Positions 1-6,622 of a DNA stretch of 15,047 nt are shown here, in pieces. Source of the DNA: Lachnospiraceae bacterium (lineage in GTDB: Bacteria > Bacillota > Clostridia > Lachnospirales > Lachnospiraceae). Below the pieces are notes generated by a model, which was given only the letters and a program-made list of their open reading frames with translations, was not told the origin of the DNA and made no database searches. The stretch is from the NCBI GenBank assembly GCA_014804225.1, contig JAAVAF010000005.1, positions 1 to 15,047 of the forward strand. The letters are read 5' to 3'. Positions within the stretch are counted from its first letter, which is position 1. Every line of letters begins with the position of its first letter. A program made the translations under genes and the position numbers.

Positions 1-908
1 AGGCGTTCAATTTTATCAAGCATTTTTTCACGGCTTTCTGCACGCCGTATTGATTTTTCGCGGTTAAATTGCTTTAGCTTGTCAATGACTGCTTCCTGAT
101 GCTTGATTTCGCGCTGTTGGTTTAAGTAGGCATTCATCTGCTCTGTGCGCAAGTGTTCTTTTTGCACAGCGTAATCCGAGTAATTGCCCTTGAAAGACGA
201 AACTACGCCGTTATCAATTTCAATGATTTTTGTCGCAATTTTGTCCAAAAAATAGCGGTCATGTGAAACAATGATGACAGCGCCTTTGTAGTTTAAAAGA
301 TACGTTTCAAGCCACGCAATCGAGTTTAAATCAAGGTGGTTTGTTGGCTCGTCGAGCATGATTAGGTCAGGTTTTTGTAACAGCAGTTTTCCAAGTGCGA
401 TACGTGTTTTCTGACCGCCTGAGAGTGTAGCGACCTTTTTATCGAATTCATTTTCTGCAAAACCAAGACCTTTTAAAATGCCTGTGATTTCGCTTTTGTA
501 GGCATATCCATTAATGTCCTCAAAGCGATGTGTCATGTCGGTATATTTTTTTAATAATAGTTCAAGTGTTTCGTTGCCTGCATTTTTCATATCCAGTTCA
601 CATTGACGGATAGACGCTTCTAACTCCAGAACTTCCTGTTTTACAGTCAAAAGCTCATCAAACAGCGTATTTTCACTATCCACTGCCTGATGCTGCGCTA
701 AGTATCCGAAGCTTTTATCTTTTGCGAATGTCACAAGTCCGGCGTCTGCAGACAATTCACCTACAATGATTTTCAGCATAGTCGATTTGCCTGCGCCGTT
801 GATGCCTACGATAGCTGCTTTTTCGTAATCTTCTATATGAAATGATGCATTTTTAATTACGTGATTATCCGTAAAGGTTTTGTCTATATTACTGCATGAT
901 AAAATCAT
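1..908 (-). CDS. ABC-F family ATPase (translation/ribosome-associated), partial at C-terminus
   Basis: The first 302 codons of an ABC-F protein are present; the gene continues past the left edge. Read from the ATG at 908-906, the first nucleotide-binding domain has Walker A GINGAGKST (residues 35-43), a Q-loop Q72, the signature LSGGQ (162-166), Walker B LIMLDEPTNHLD with D186/E187, and the switch SHDR (215-218). A charged helical stretch from about residue 240 to the edge corresponds to the linker that in this family reaches the ribosomal P site. There are no membrane segments, which fits ABC-F rather than a transporter. ABC-F proteins act on stalled ribosomes or protect them from antibiotics. 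This one resembles the YdiF/Uup-like housekeeping branch, but the second domain is missing, so the subfamily and any resistance role cannot be fixed. The start is supported by GGAGG 7 nt upstream (916-920 on the plus strand). Confidence 0.93.
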   Translation of the reverse strand, partial: MILSCSNIDKTFTDNHVIKNASFHIEDYEKAAIVGINGAGKSTMLKIIVGELSADAGLVTFAKDKSFGYLAQHQAVDSENTLFDELLTVKQEVLELEASIRQCELDMKNAGNETLELLLKKYTDMTHRFEDINGYAYKSEITGILKGLGFAENEFDKKVATLSGGQKTRIALGKLLLQKPDLIMLDEPTNHLDLNSIAWLETYLLNYKGAVIIVSHDRYFLDKIATKIIEIDNGVVSSFKGNYSDYAVQKEHLRTEQMNAYLNQQREIKHQEAVIDKLKQFNREKSIRRAESREKMLDKIER

Positions 909-951
909 GATAATCCTCCATTTATGCTCATTTGTAATTGTAATCCATACT

Positions 952-980
952 ATATTACAATAAATTTGGCAGAAAAACAA
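952..980 (-). promoter_or_regulatory. Candidate sigma-A promoter of the ABC-F gene
   Basis: On the minus strand a -35 TTGTTT (980-975) and a -10 TAATAT (957-952) are separated by 17 nt, placing transcription start about 35 nt before the ABC-F start codon. The hexamers match the consensus only moderately. A 7-bp inverted repeat (ATTGTAA at 937-943, TTACAAT at 955-961) overlaps the -10. Confidence 0.4.
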
Positions 981-1016
981 GGAGTTTGTGGAATAGCAAA
1001 AATTCTATTTTTTCTC

Positions 1017-1045
1017 TTGCCAAATTCAGTTCTATCATATATGAT
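1017..1045 (+). promoter_or_regulatory. Sigma-A promoter of the ZTP riboswitch and split-purH operon
   Basis: A -35 TTGCCA (1017-1022) and a -10 TATGAT (1040-1045) are separated by exactly 17 nt. The predicted start, near 1052, falls at the first base-paired position of the riboswitch (P1 begins at 1054). That agreement supports both calls. Confidence 0.75.
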
Positions 1046-1052
1046 TGAATCA

Positions 1053-1177
1053 GATACACAACTGGCGGAAACAGCATTCGTTGAACCAATGCTGCGTAGG
1101 AGTACCTACAGGGAGTGTATGATATGGAAAGCCGACCGCCTGGGCAGCATGTTATTCGTGCGTCCGGACGGTTTTTT
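1053..1177 (+). ncRNA. ZTP (pfl) riboswitch with overlapping intrinsic terminator
   Basis: The conserved blocks of the ZTP/pfl motif appear in order: ACTGGCGGAA (1061-1070), GAACC in a hairpin loop, GGGAG (1111-1115) and GCCGACCGCCTGGGCA (1131-1146). P1 pairs ATACAC (1054-1059) with GTGTAT (1115-1120); P2 pairs CAGCATT (1072-1078) with AATGCTG (1088-1094); an optional hairpin lies at 1096-1109. The pseudoknot pairs GGCGG (1064-1068) with CCGCC (1136-1140). The same CCGCC is also the first strand of the terminator below, giving the classic ligand-controlled ON switch. The family senses ZTP/ZMP (AICAR nucleotides), which build up when 10-formyl-tetrahydrofolate is short. The genes downstream make and consume exactly those intermediates. 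Confidence 0.93.
1136..1177 (+). terminator. Riboswitch expression-platform terminator
   Basis: CCGCCTGGGC (1136-1145) pairs with GTCCGGACGG (1162-1171), 9 of 10 positions including G-U. The stem extends by GCA (1147-1149) with TGC (1159-1161), closes a 9-nt loop, and is followed by six T (1172-1177). Its left strand includes the pseudoknot strand of the aptamer, so ligand binding and termination are mutually exclusive. Confidence 0.88.
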
Positions 1178-1267
1178 GCGTTTGGTGCATCCTTTTATTA
1201 AAATACATAGGATGTTTGTATGCAAAGTGAATTTTTTACAGACTGAGAAAGGAGCAAGGTTATAAAA

Positions 1268-1984
1268 ATGAAGATGTTATCGTTAGAGCAGGAGCTAAAG
1301 GGAAATGCTTATCCCGGCAGAGGAATTGTGATTGGTAAGACAAAAGACGGTAAGAAAGCGGCAATCGCATACTTTATCATGGGCAGAAGTGAGAATAGCA
1401 GAAACCGCGTGTTTGTGGAGGACGGAGAAGGGATCCGTACACAGGCATTTGATCCGTCGAAGTTAAGCGATCCGAGCCTGATTATCTATGCACCGGTGCG
1501 CGTACTTGACGATAAGACGATCGTGACAAACGGTGATCAAACGGACACGATTTATGAATTGATGGGCGAGCAGAAAAAGACCTTTGAGCAGGCACTTCGA
1601 ACGAGAGAATTTGAGCCGGATGCGCCAAACTATACATCGAGGATTTCCGGTATTCTCAGTATTAAGAATGGAAAATATAACTATAAGATGTCTATTTTAA
1701 AAAGCAACAACGGCAACCCCGATGCCTGCAACCGTTATACCTTTGCATATAACGATCCCGCAGCGGGCGAGGGACATTTCATTCATACCTATATGGGAGA
1801 CGGAAACCCGCTTCCAAGCTTTGAGGGAGAGCCAAAGCTTGTGGACATTCCGGATGACATGAATGCGTTTGGCGATATGGTGTGGAACAGCTTGAATGCT
1901 GACAATAAGGTATCACTTTTTATCCGCTTTATTGACATCGAAACAGGAACATATGAATCAAAAATTTACAATAAAAATGCTTAA
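1268..1984 (+). CDS. purO: IMP cyclohydrolase (PurO-like)
   Basis: A 238-residue protein of the IMP_cyclohyd (PurO-like) family, which closes the ring of FAICAR to give IMP, the last step of de novo purine synthesis in the cytosol. The N-terminal family pattern is clear: GRGIVIGKTKDG (residues 17-28) followed by FIMGRSENSRNR (36-47). There is no signal peptide or membrane segment. It is the first gene behind the ZTP riboswitch and lies 24 nt upstream of a stand-alone AICAR formyltransferase; together they replace bifunctional PurH. The start at 1268 is preceded by AAGG/GGAG (1251-1259); an in-frame ATG two codons later is a possible alternative. The gene symbol is borrowed from the archaeal family name. 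Confidence 0.88.
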   Translation: MKMLSLEQELKGNAYPGRGIVIGKTKDGKKAAIAYFIMGRSENSRNRVFVEDGEGIRTQAFDPSKLSDPSLIIYAPVRVLDDKTIVTNGDQTDTIYELMGEQKKTFEQALRTREFEPDAPNYTSRISGILSIKNGKYNYKMSILKSNNGNPDACNRYTFAYNDPAAGEGHFIHTYMGDGNPLPSFEGEPKLVDIPDDMNAFGDMVWNSLNADNKVSLFIRFIDIETGTYESKIYNKNA

Positions 1985-2008
1985 TTATCATAAAAGGAGT
2001 AAAGCACA

Positions 2009-3184
2009 ATGAAAGAATTAGAATTAAAATACGGCTGTAATCCCAATCAGAAACCTTCCAAAATCTATATGAAAGACGGCGAACTTCCGATTGAAGTACT
2101 GAACGGAAAGCCAGGATATATCAATTTCCTTGATGCATTTAATGGTTGGCAGCTTGTGAAAGAGTTAAAGAAGGCGACAGGGCTTCCAGCAGCGACTTCT
2201 TTTAAACATGTGTCACCGGCAGGCGCGGCAGTCGGACTTCCCTTGAATGAAGTCGAGCGAAAGATTTATTGGGTGGACGATATGGGCGATTTATCTCCGC
2301 TTGCGAGTGCGTATGCAAGGGCGAGAGGTGCAGACAGAATGTCTTCGTTTGGTGATTTCATTTCGCTGTCAGATGTGTGTGATGTCGATACGGCAAAGCT
2401 AATCAAGCGTGAGGTATCGGACGGAATTATTGCGCCCGGATATGAGCCGGAAGCGCTTGAGATTTTAAAGGCAAAGAAGAAGGGCAATTATGCAGTGATC
2501 AAAATCAATTCGGACTATGTGCCAAATCCTGTGGAAACGAAGGATGTGTATGGAATTACGTTTGAACAGGGTAGAAACGAGCTTGTAATTGATGATGCGT
2601 TGTTTGCAAATGTTGTGACAGAGAATAAGGAGATTCCCGAACAGGCAAAGATTGACCTTGCGATTGCGATGATTACGTTAAAATATACACAATCAAATTC
2701 GGTCTGCTATGTAAAGGGGGGACAGGCAATCGGTATTGGTGCGGGACAGCAGTCACGTATCCATTGTACAAGACTTGCAGGAAACAAAGCGGACAACTGG
2801 TTTTTGCGTCAGCATCCGAAGGTATTAAGTCTTCCGTTTAAAGAGAAAATCGGACGTGCCGACAGGGATAACACAATTGATGTCTATATGAGCGATGACT
2901 ATATGGATGTGCTTGCCGACGGAACGTGGGAGAATTTCTTTACCCAAAAGCCGGAAGTGCTTACAAGAGAGGAGAAGCGTGCATGGCTTGACAAAATGAC
3001 AGATGTGTCACTTGGTTCGGACGCGTTCTTCCCGTTTGGAGACAATGTGGAGCGAGCGCATAGAAGCGGTGTTAAGTATATTGCGCAACCGGGCGGTTCT
3101 ATTCGCGATGACAATGTAATTGAAACTTGTAATAAGTACAATATGGCGATGTGCTTTACAGGCATTCGACTGTTTCATCATTAA
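2009..3184 (+). CDS. purH: Phosphoribosylaminoimidazolecarboxamide (AICAR) formyltransferase, stand-alone
   Basis: A 391-residue enzyme that transfers the formyl group of 10-formyl-tetrahydrofolate to AICAR, giving FAICAR. It corresponds to the transformylase part of PurH only; the usual N-terminal MGS-like cyclohydrolase domain of roughly 200 residues is absent. Visible landmarks are SFKHVSPAGAA (64-74), with the catalytic Lys66-His67 pair, GIGAGQQSR (242-250), and the typical PurH ending with PGGSIRDD and MCFTGIRLFHH. The start ATG has AAGGAG 9 nt upstream. It follows the IMP cyclohydrolase by 24 nt and shares its ZTP-riboswitch control. AICAR formyltransferase consumes both the ligand precursor (ZMP) and the cofactor whose shortage the switch reports. 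A hairpin terminator follows the stop. Confidence 0.95.
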   Translation: MKELELKYGCNPNQKPSKIYMKDGELPIEVLNGKPGYINFLDAFNGWQLVKELKKATGLPAATSFKHVSPAGAAVGLPLNEVERKIYWVDDMGDLSPLASAYARARGADRMSSFGDFISLSDVCDVDTAKLIKREVSDGIIAPGYEPEALEILKAKKKGNYAVIKINSDYVPNPVETKDVYGITFEQGRNELVIDDALFANVVTENKEIPEQAKIDLAIAMITLKYTQSNSVCYVKGGQAIGIGAGQQSRIHCTRLAGNKADNWFLRQHPKVLSLPFKEKIGRADRDNTIDVYMSDDYMDVLADGTWENFFTQKPEVLTREEKRAWLDKMTDVSLGSDAFFPFGDNVERAHRSGVKYIAQPGGSIRDDNVIETCNKYNMAMCFTGIRLFHH

Positions 3185-3197
3185 TATGGATTTTGGG

Positions 3198-3230
3198 GAC
3201 GCATTGACAGGAAAAGTCGGTGCGTCTTTT
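3198..3230 (+). terminator. Intrinsic terminator after the split-purH operon
   Basis: GACGCA (3198-3203) pairs with TGCGTC (3221-3226). The stem continues inward with TTGAC against GTCGG, giving 11 pairs including two G-U and a 7-nt loop, followed by TTTT. The T tract is short. The hairpin ends 3 nt before the nudC ribosome binding site, so partial readthrough into nudC is possible. Confidence 0.7.
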
Positions 3231-3246
3231 ACGAGGTGAAAAAGAC

Positions 3247-4098
3247 GTGATACAGGATTTAAAAAACGGGATTTACCACAATGAATATAAGGAACAAAGT
3301 CCGTCTGCTGGAGATTATATAATCTTTGCAAAAGGACGTAGTGTGCTGATGAAAATAGAAAGTGAAATGATTGAATTTCCGTATTTTGAAGAAATTATTT
3401 CAGAAATGGTTTACATATACTTGTTTCAAATTGACATAAATGGAAAAATGCATAAATTCTTTCTTGGAGAGGCGGATAAGCTTTCTGATGATTTGTTAAA
3501 AAAGTATCATTATGGTCAGCAGAATATGTTTCGCAGTATGGAACCTGATTACATGGCGTTTGCAGGAGTGACGGCATGTCAGCTTGCAAACTGGTATGCA
3601 TCAGTGAAATATTGCGGCACATGCGGAACTGTGCTTGTACACGACAAAAAGGAGCGTATGATGCGGTGTCCAAGCTGCGGTGCCATGCATTATCCAAAAA
3701 TTTCACCAGCAGTGATTGTCGGAGTGATTGACCGTGAAAACAATAAACTTTTGCTGACAAAGTATGCAGGGCGTGAATACAAAAAATATGCCTTGATTGC
3801 GGGCTTTGCGGAAATTGGGGAAACGATTGAAGGGACTGTGAGGCGCGAGGTTTATGAGGAAACGGGCATTCGTGTAAAAAATGTACGGTACTACAAAAGT
3901 CAGCCGTGGTCTTTTACAGATACATTGCTTTTTGGATTTTACTGTGATTTAGATGGGAACGGACATATTCAGATTGATGAGGAGGAGCTTTCCGTGGGAG
4001 AGTGGCTTTCACCGGAGGAGATTCCAATGGAATATGACGGCATCAGCCTTACGAATGAAATGATTATGCGGTTCAAAAATGGTTTGGAAAATGGTTAA
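3247..4098 (+). CDS. nudC: NAD+ diphosphatase / NADH pyrophosphatase (NudC-type Nudix hydrolase)
   Basis: A 283-residue NudC-type protein, which hydrolyses NAD(H) to NMN(H) and AMP and in studied species also removes NAD caps from RNA. The zinc ribbon has Cys123, Cys126, Cys141 and Cys144. The Nudix box is complete: G186-x5-E192-x7-R200-E201-V-x-E204-E205-x-G207-I208. The downstream SQPWSF motif is the NudC hallmark after the box. I chose GTG at 3247 because GAGGTG (3233-3238) lies 8 nt upstream; an earlier in-frame GTG at 3220 lies inside the preceding terminator hairpin. The N-terminal domain (about 1-115) is poorly conserved, as usual in the family. No clear sigma-A promoter is visible in the 62-nt gap, so expression may depend on readthrough of the upstream terminator. 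It converges on a tRNA gene. Confidence 0.92.
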   Translation: MIQDLKNGIYHNEYKEQSPSAGDYIIFAKGRSVLMKIESEMIEFPYFEEIISEMVYIYLFQIDINGKMHKFFLGEADKLSDDLLKKYHYGQQNMFRSMEPDYMAFAGVTACQLANWYASVKYCGTCGTVLVHDKKERMMRCPSCGAMHYPKISPAVIVGVIDRENNKLLLTKYAGREYKKYALIAGFAEIGETIEGTVRREVYEETGIRVKNVRYYKSQPWSFTDTLLFGFYCDLDGNGHIQIDEEELSVGEWLSPEEIPMEYDGISLTNEMIMRFKNGLENG

Positions 4099-4100
4099 AA

Positions 4101-4135
4101 AATAAGACTTCTCGATTTTGAGAAGTCTTATTTTA
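4101..4135. terminator. Bidirectional terminator between nudC and tRNA-Leu
   Basis: AATAAGACTTCTC (4101-4113) and GAGAAGTCTTATT (4120-4132) form a perfect 13-bp stem with a 6-nt loop. T-rich tails occur on both strands (TTATTTTA on plus, TTATTTTTTAA on minus), so it can end both nudC and the convergent tRNA transcript. Confidence 0.88.
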
Positions 4136-4218
4136 TGCCGGTGGCCGGACTTGAACCGGCACGAGGTTGCCCCCGGCAGATTTTGAGTCTGCTGCGTCTG
4201 CCATTCCGCCACACCGGC
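4136..4218 (-). tRNA. tRNA-Leu, anticodon CAA
   Basis: On the minus strand the acceptor stem pairs GCCGGTG (5' end at 4218) with CACCGGC (4143-4137), with discriminator A at 4136. The anticodon stem GCAGA/TCTGC encloses the loop CTCAAAA, giving anticodon CAA (4185-4183), which reads UUG. The T arm is GCCGG-TTCAAGT-CCGGC. A long variable arm (CGGGGGCAACCTCGT) makes it a class II tRNA as expected for leucine. The 3' CCA is not encoded: the genomic bases after the discriminator are TAA. Confidence 0.95.
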
Positions 4219-4240
4219 GTGTGTCGTAACGACATGGAAT

Positions 4241-4269
4241 ATAATAACACATTTTATCGGACTAGGCAA
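4241..4269 (-). promoter_or_regulatory. Sigma-A promoter of tRNA-Leu
   Basis: On the minus strand, -35 TTGCCT (4269-4264) and -10 TATTAT (4246-4241) are spaced 17 nt apart. The predicted start is about 15 nt before the mature tRNA 5' end, leaving a short leader for RNase P. Confidence 0.72.
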
Positions 4270-4383
4270 GTATAAATTGAAAAATATTGTAGAAATTATT
4301 TTGCTTTTATCTATGGACTTTTTTTAAATAAGTGATAAGATAGTGATTTGACGAAAAACGGTTTGTTTCAGAGGAGTAACATT

Positions 4384-5772
4384 ATGAATGAGGGAAAAAG
4401 CAGATTTTCATGGACAAAGATATTCAAGAGCTTAAACGGCACAAAGGACATGACAGACGGCAAACCGATGAAGCTGATTTTAGAGTTTGGCCTGCCGCTT
4501 TTATTTGGCTTGATTTTTCAGCAGATGTACAATATGGTGGACTCAATCATCGTTGGTAAAAAGCTTGGAGTGGACGCGCTTGCGGCAGTCGGTTCGACGG
4601 GTTCCATTAACTTTATGATATTAGGATTTTGTATCGGTGTTTGCAACGGTTTTGCAATCCCTGTGGCGCAGACGTTTGGCGCAAAGGATTTTTCCAATCT
4701 GAAAAAGTATATCACAAACGGCGCGATTGTGGCTGTTGTGTTTGCAATGATTATGACGGCAGTGGTAGGAATATTTACGAGACAAATCTTAGCTGTCATG
4801 AAAACACCGAATGATATTTTTGAGCAGGCATATGCATACATATTTATTATTTTTATGGGAATACCTGCCGCGTTTTTATATAACATGGTATCGGGAATAC
4901 TGCGTTCGCTTGGTGATAGTGTGACGCCGGTCATATTTTTGGTGTTTTCGTCGGTATTAAATGTAATCCTAGACTTGTTGCTCGTGTCGCCACTTGGGGT
5001 CAGCGGCGCAGGATATGCCACAGTTATTGCACAGGCAATATCCGGTGTGATAAGTTTGTTGTATATGATAAAAAAATATCAATCTCTGAACTTTAGAAAA
5101 CATGATTGGAAATTTAGCGGTTATCATGCAGTGAAACTATGTGGGATGGGGATTCCTATGGGACTGCAGTATTCGATAACGGCAATCGGAAGCGTCATCC
5201 TGCAGACGGCGGTAAACGCGATGGGAGAGGTGACGGTAGCTGCAGTGACGGCGGGAAGCAGGATCAGTATGCTCGTATGCTGTCCGTTTGACGCGATGGG
5301 GTCTACGATGGCAACCTTTGGAGGGCAAAACGTCGGCGCAGGAAAACTGGACAGGGTTGATAAAGGGTTAAAGGACTGTATTAAGCTTGGCATCATTTAT
5401 GCAATCGCCGCATTTTTGTTTATGCTTATATTTGGCAGAAAACTGGCTCTGTTATTCCTTGACAATCCTACGAACGAAATTATTACTTATATTTATTATT
5501 TTGTGATAGCAAATTCAGCAGCGTATATTTTGCTTGCTCTTGTGAATATTGTTCGTTTTATGATTCAGGGGTTAGGTTTTTCGACTTTCGCGATTCTTGC
5601 GGGCGTTGCGGAGATGTTTGCAAGGGCAATTGCGGGATTCGTTTTGGTGCCGCACTTTGGATATCTCTTTGTGATTTTGGCAAGTCCGCTTGCATGGGTG
5701 TTTGCAGATGCTTTTCTGATCCCAGCGTATCTGCATGTGATGAAAAAATTGCGACAACAGATAAAAGGATGA
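4384..5772 (+). CDS. MATE family efflux transporter
   Basis: A 462-residue polytopic membrane protein of the MATE (NorM/MepA/DinF, COG0534) family, which exports cationic drugs or metabolites using a Na+ or H+ gradient. About twelve hydrophobic helices can be traced in two similar halves. The first carries family patterns such as LILEFGLPLLFGLIFQQMYN and MVDSIIVGKKLGVDALAAVG, and the second has GIPMGLQYSITAIGSV and the GGQNVGAG loop after the seventh and eighth helices. The ATG at 4384 has AGGAG 7 nt upstream; an in-frame TTG at 4348 has none, so the shorter protein is preferred. Possible weak promoter elements lie at 4301-4329 (TTGCTT, 17 nt, TTAAAT). It converges on the cytidylate-kinase-like gene. 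The substrate cannot be told from sequence. Confidence 0.93.
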   Translation: MNEGKSRFSWTKIFKSLNGTKDMTDGKPMKLILEFGLPLLFGLIFQQMYNMVDSIIVGKKLGVDALAAVGSTGSINFMILGFCIGVCNGFAIPVAQTFGAKDFSNLKKYITNGAIVAVVFAMIMTAVVGIFTRQILAVMKTPNDIFEQAYAYIFIIFMGIPAAFLYNMVSGILRSLGDSVTPVIFLVFSSVLNVILDLLLVSPLGVSGAGYATVIAQAISGVISLLYMIKKYQSLNFRKHDWKFSGYHAVKLCGMGIPMGLQYSITAIGSVILQTAVNAMGEVTVAAVTAGSRISMLVCCPFDAMGSTMATFGGQNVGAGKLDRVDKGLKDCIKLGIIYAIAAFLFMLIFGRKLALLFLDNPTNEIITYIYYFVIANSAAYILLALVNIVRFMIQGLGFSTFAILAGVAEMFARAIAGFVLVPHFGYLFVILASPLAWVFADAFLIPAYLHVMKKLRQQIKG

Positions 5773-5773
5773 A

Positions 5774-5814
5774 ATAACGAAAGCGGTGGAGGTGTTCCAC
5801 AGCTGGTTTGTTAT
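5774..5814. terminator. Possible terminator hairpin between convergent genes
   Basis: In the 53-nt gap between the MATE and kinase stop codons, ATAAC (5774-5778) can pair with GTTAT (5810-5814) and GTGGA (5786-5790) with TCCAC (5796-5800), giving an interrupted hairpin. The plus strand has no good T tract. On the minus strand a T-rich run precedes the hairpin rather than following it, so this is a weak call. Confidence 0.28.
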
Positions 5815-5825
5815 AGAAAAATTAT

Positions 5826-6452
5826 TTATTTCGCAAAACGTTTGTTGATACATGCCTTGATCACTTCCGCACATTGTGCATATGCGCTAAAAGTAGAAGT
5901 GTCGATGCACAAATCATAGTGCTCGGGGTTTTCCCAGTCGCGTCCTGTATGGAAACGGTAGTATTCGCGGCGGTTTTTATTGGTTTGTGTGATATGTTTT
6001 TGTGCCTCTTTTTCGGAGATATTGAGCCGTTTCATTTCGTTTTTTACACACACATCAAATGGGGCATGTAAAAAGATGCGCAGGATATTCGGATAATCCT
6101 TTAAGACATAATCACCAGCGCGTCCGACACATACAAGGGACTCATTTTCGGCAAGTTCCCGCAGCGTTTTTGCCTGACAGTTAAAAAGATTATCCTCACG
6201 CGTATAGTCATCGCTGTGGGGAGAGATCAGTTCTCCGGCATATATTTTTTTCGATATTTTATAGAGCAGACTTTTGTCAGCACTTTCGTCTGCCTGTAGA
6301 AACAGTGCCTCATGAATTCCGCTTTTTTCCGCCGCAAGCGCAAGCAGCCTTTTGTCATACAGGCTGATGCCGTACTCCTCACATAAAAGCTTGGCGATCG
6401 GTGTGCCGCCGCTTCCGCATGTTCTTGCAATCGTTACTACAAAACGTTTCAT
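5826..6452 (-). CDS. Cytidylate kinase-like family protein
   Basis: A 208-residue P-loop protein of the cytidylate-kinase-like family (Cytidylate_kin2), common in Clostridia. The nucleotide-binding segment ARTCGSGGTPIAKLL sits at residues 9-23, with GSGG (13-16) in place of the classic GxxGxGKS loop, as is normal here. A central GRAGDYVLKDYPNILRIFLHAP segment matches the strand and helix that precede the lid of NMP kinases, and it is followed by a basic lid-like region (TNKNRREYYRFHTG). True CMP kinase activity is not established for the family, so it may phosphorylate another nucleotide or be regulatory. The ATG at 6452 is preceded by AAAGGG at good spacing; an ATG two codons upstream (6458) sits too close to it. 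The gene is divergent from the hypothetical protein at 6623. Confidence 0.85.
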   Translation of the reverse strand: MKRFVVTIARTCGSGGTPIAKLLCEEYGISLYDKRLLALAAEKSGIHEALFLQADESADKSLLYKISKKIYAGELISPHSDDYTREDNLFNCQAKTLRELAENESLVCVGRAGDYVLKDYPNILRIFLHAPFDVCVKNEMKRLNISEKEAQKHITQTNKNRREYYRFHTGRDWENPEHYDLCIDTSTFSAYAQCAEVIKACINKRFAK

Positions 6453-6558
6453 ATGCATCACCCTTTCTTTCTGCCTGATAAAATGCTTCTTATATGTATA
6501 TAGTATGACATATTTTGATAATATTTTCAATTTAAACCAAGAAAATCTCGGAAAAGTA

Positions 6559-6589
6559 TTGACACGTTTGCCGGAAAAGAAACTATAAT
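6559..6589 (+). promoter_or_regulatory. Sigma-A promoter of the membrane-anchored hypothetical gene
   Basis: A perfect -35 TTGACA (6559-6564) and a perfect -10 TATAAT (6584-6589) face the gene at 6623. The spacer is 19 nt, longer than the usual 17, which would weaken the promoter unless an activator untwists it. Confidence 0.65.
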
Positions 6590-6622
6590 GAAATGAAGGA
6601 CGTGTGCAGATAGAGGTGAAAA

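Noticed and set aside
924..1265. 113-codon plus-strand open frame
   Set aside because: It spans the promoter, the ZTP riboswitch and its terminator, has no ribosome binding site and no protein-like composition.
3220..3246. Upstream GTG start for nudC
   Set aside because: It lies inside the terminator hairpin and has no Shine-Dalgarno site; the GTG at 3247 has GAGGTG at proper spacing.
4009..4269. 86-codon minus-strand open frame across the tRNA
   Set aside because: It is a translation of tRNA-Leu (the familiar GVAEWQTQQTQNLPGATSCRFKSG artefact) and runs on into nudC antisense.
4348..4383. TTG start extending the MATE protein by 12 residues
   Set aside because: There is no ribosome binding site, while the ATG at 4384 has AGGAG 7 nt upstream.
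6453..6530. N-terminal extension of the cytidylate-kinase-like protein
   Set aside because: The extra residues read through the AT-rich intergenic region, and the AAAGGG site fits the ATG at 6452.
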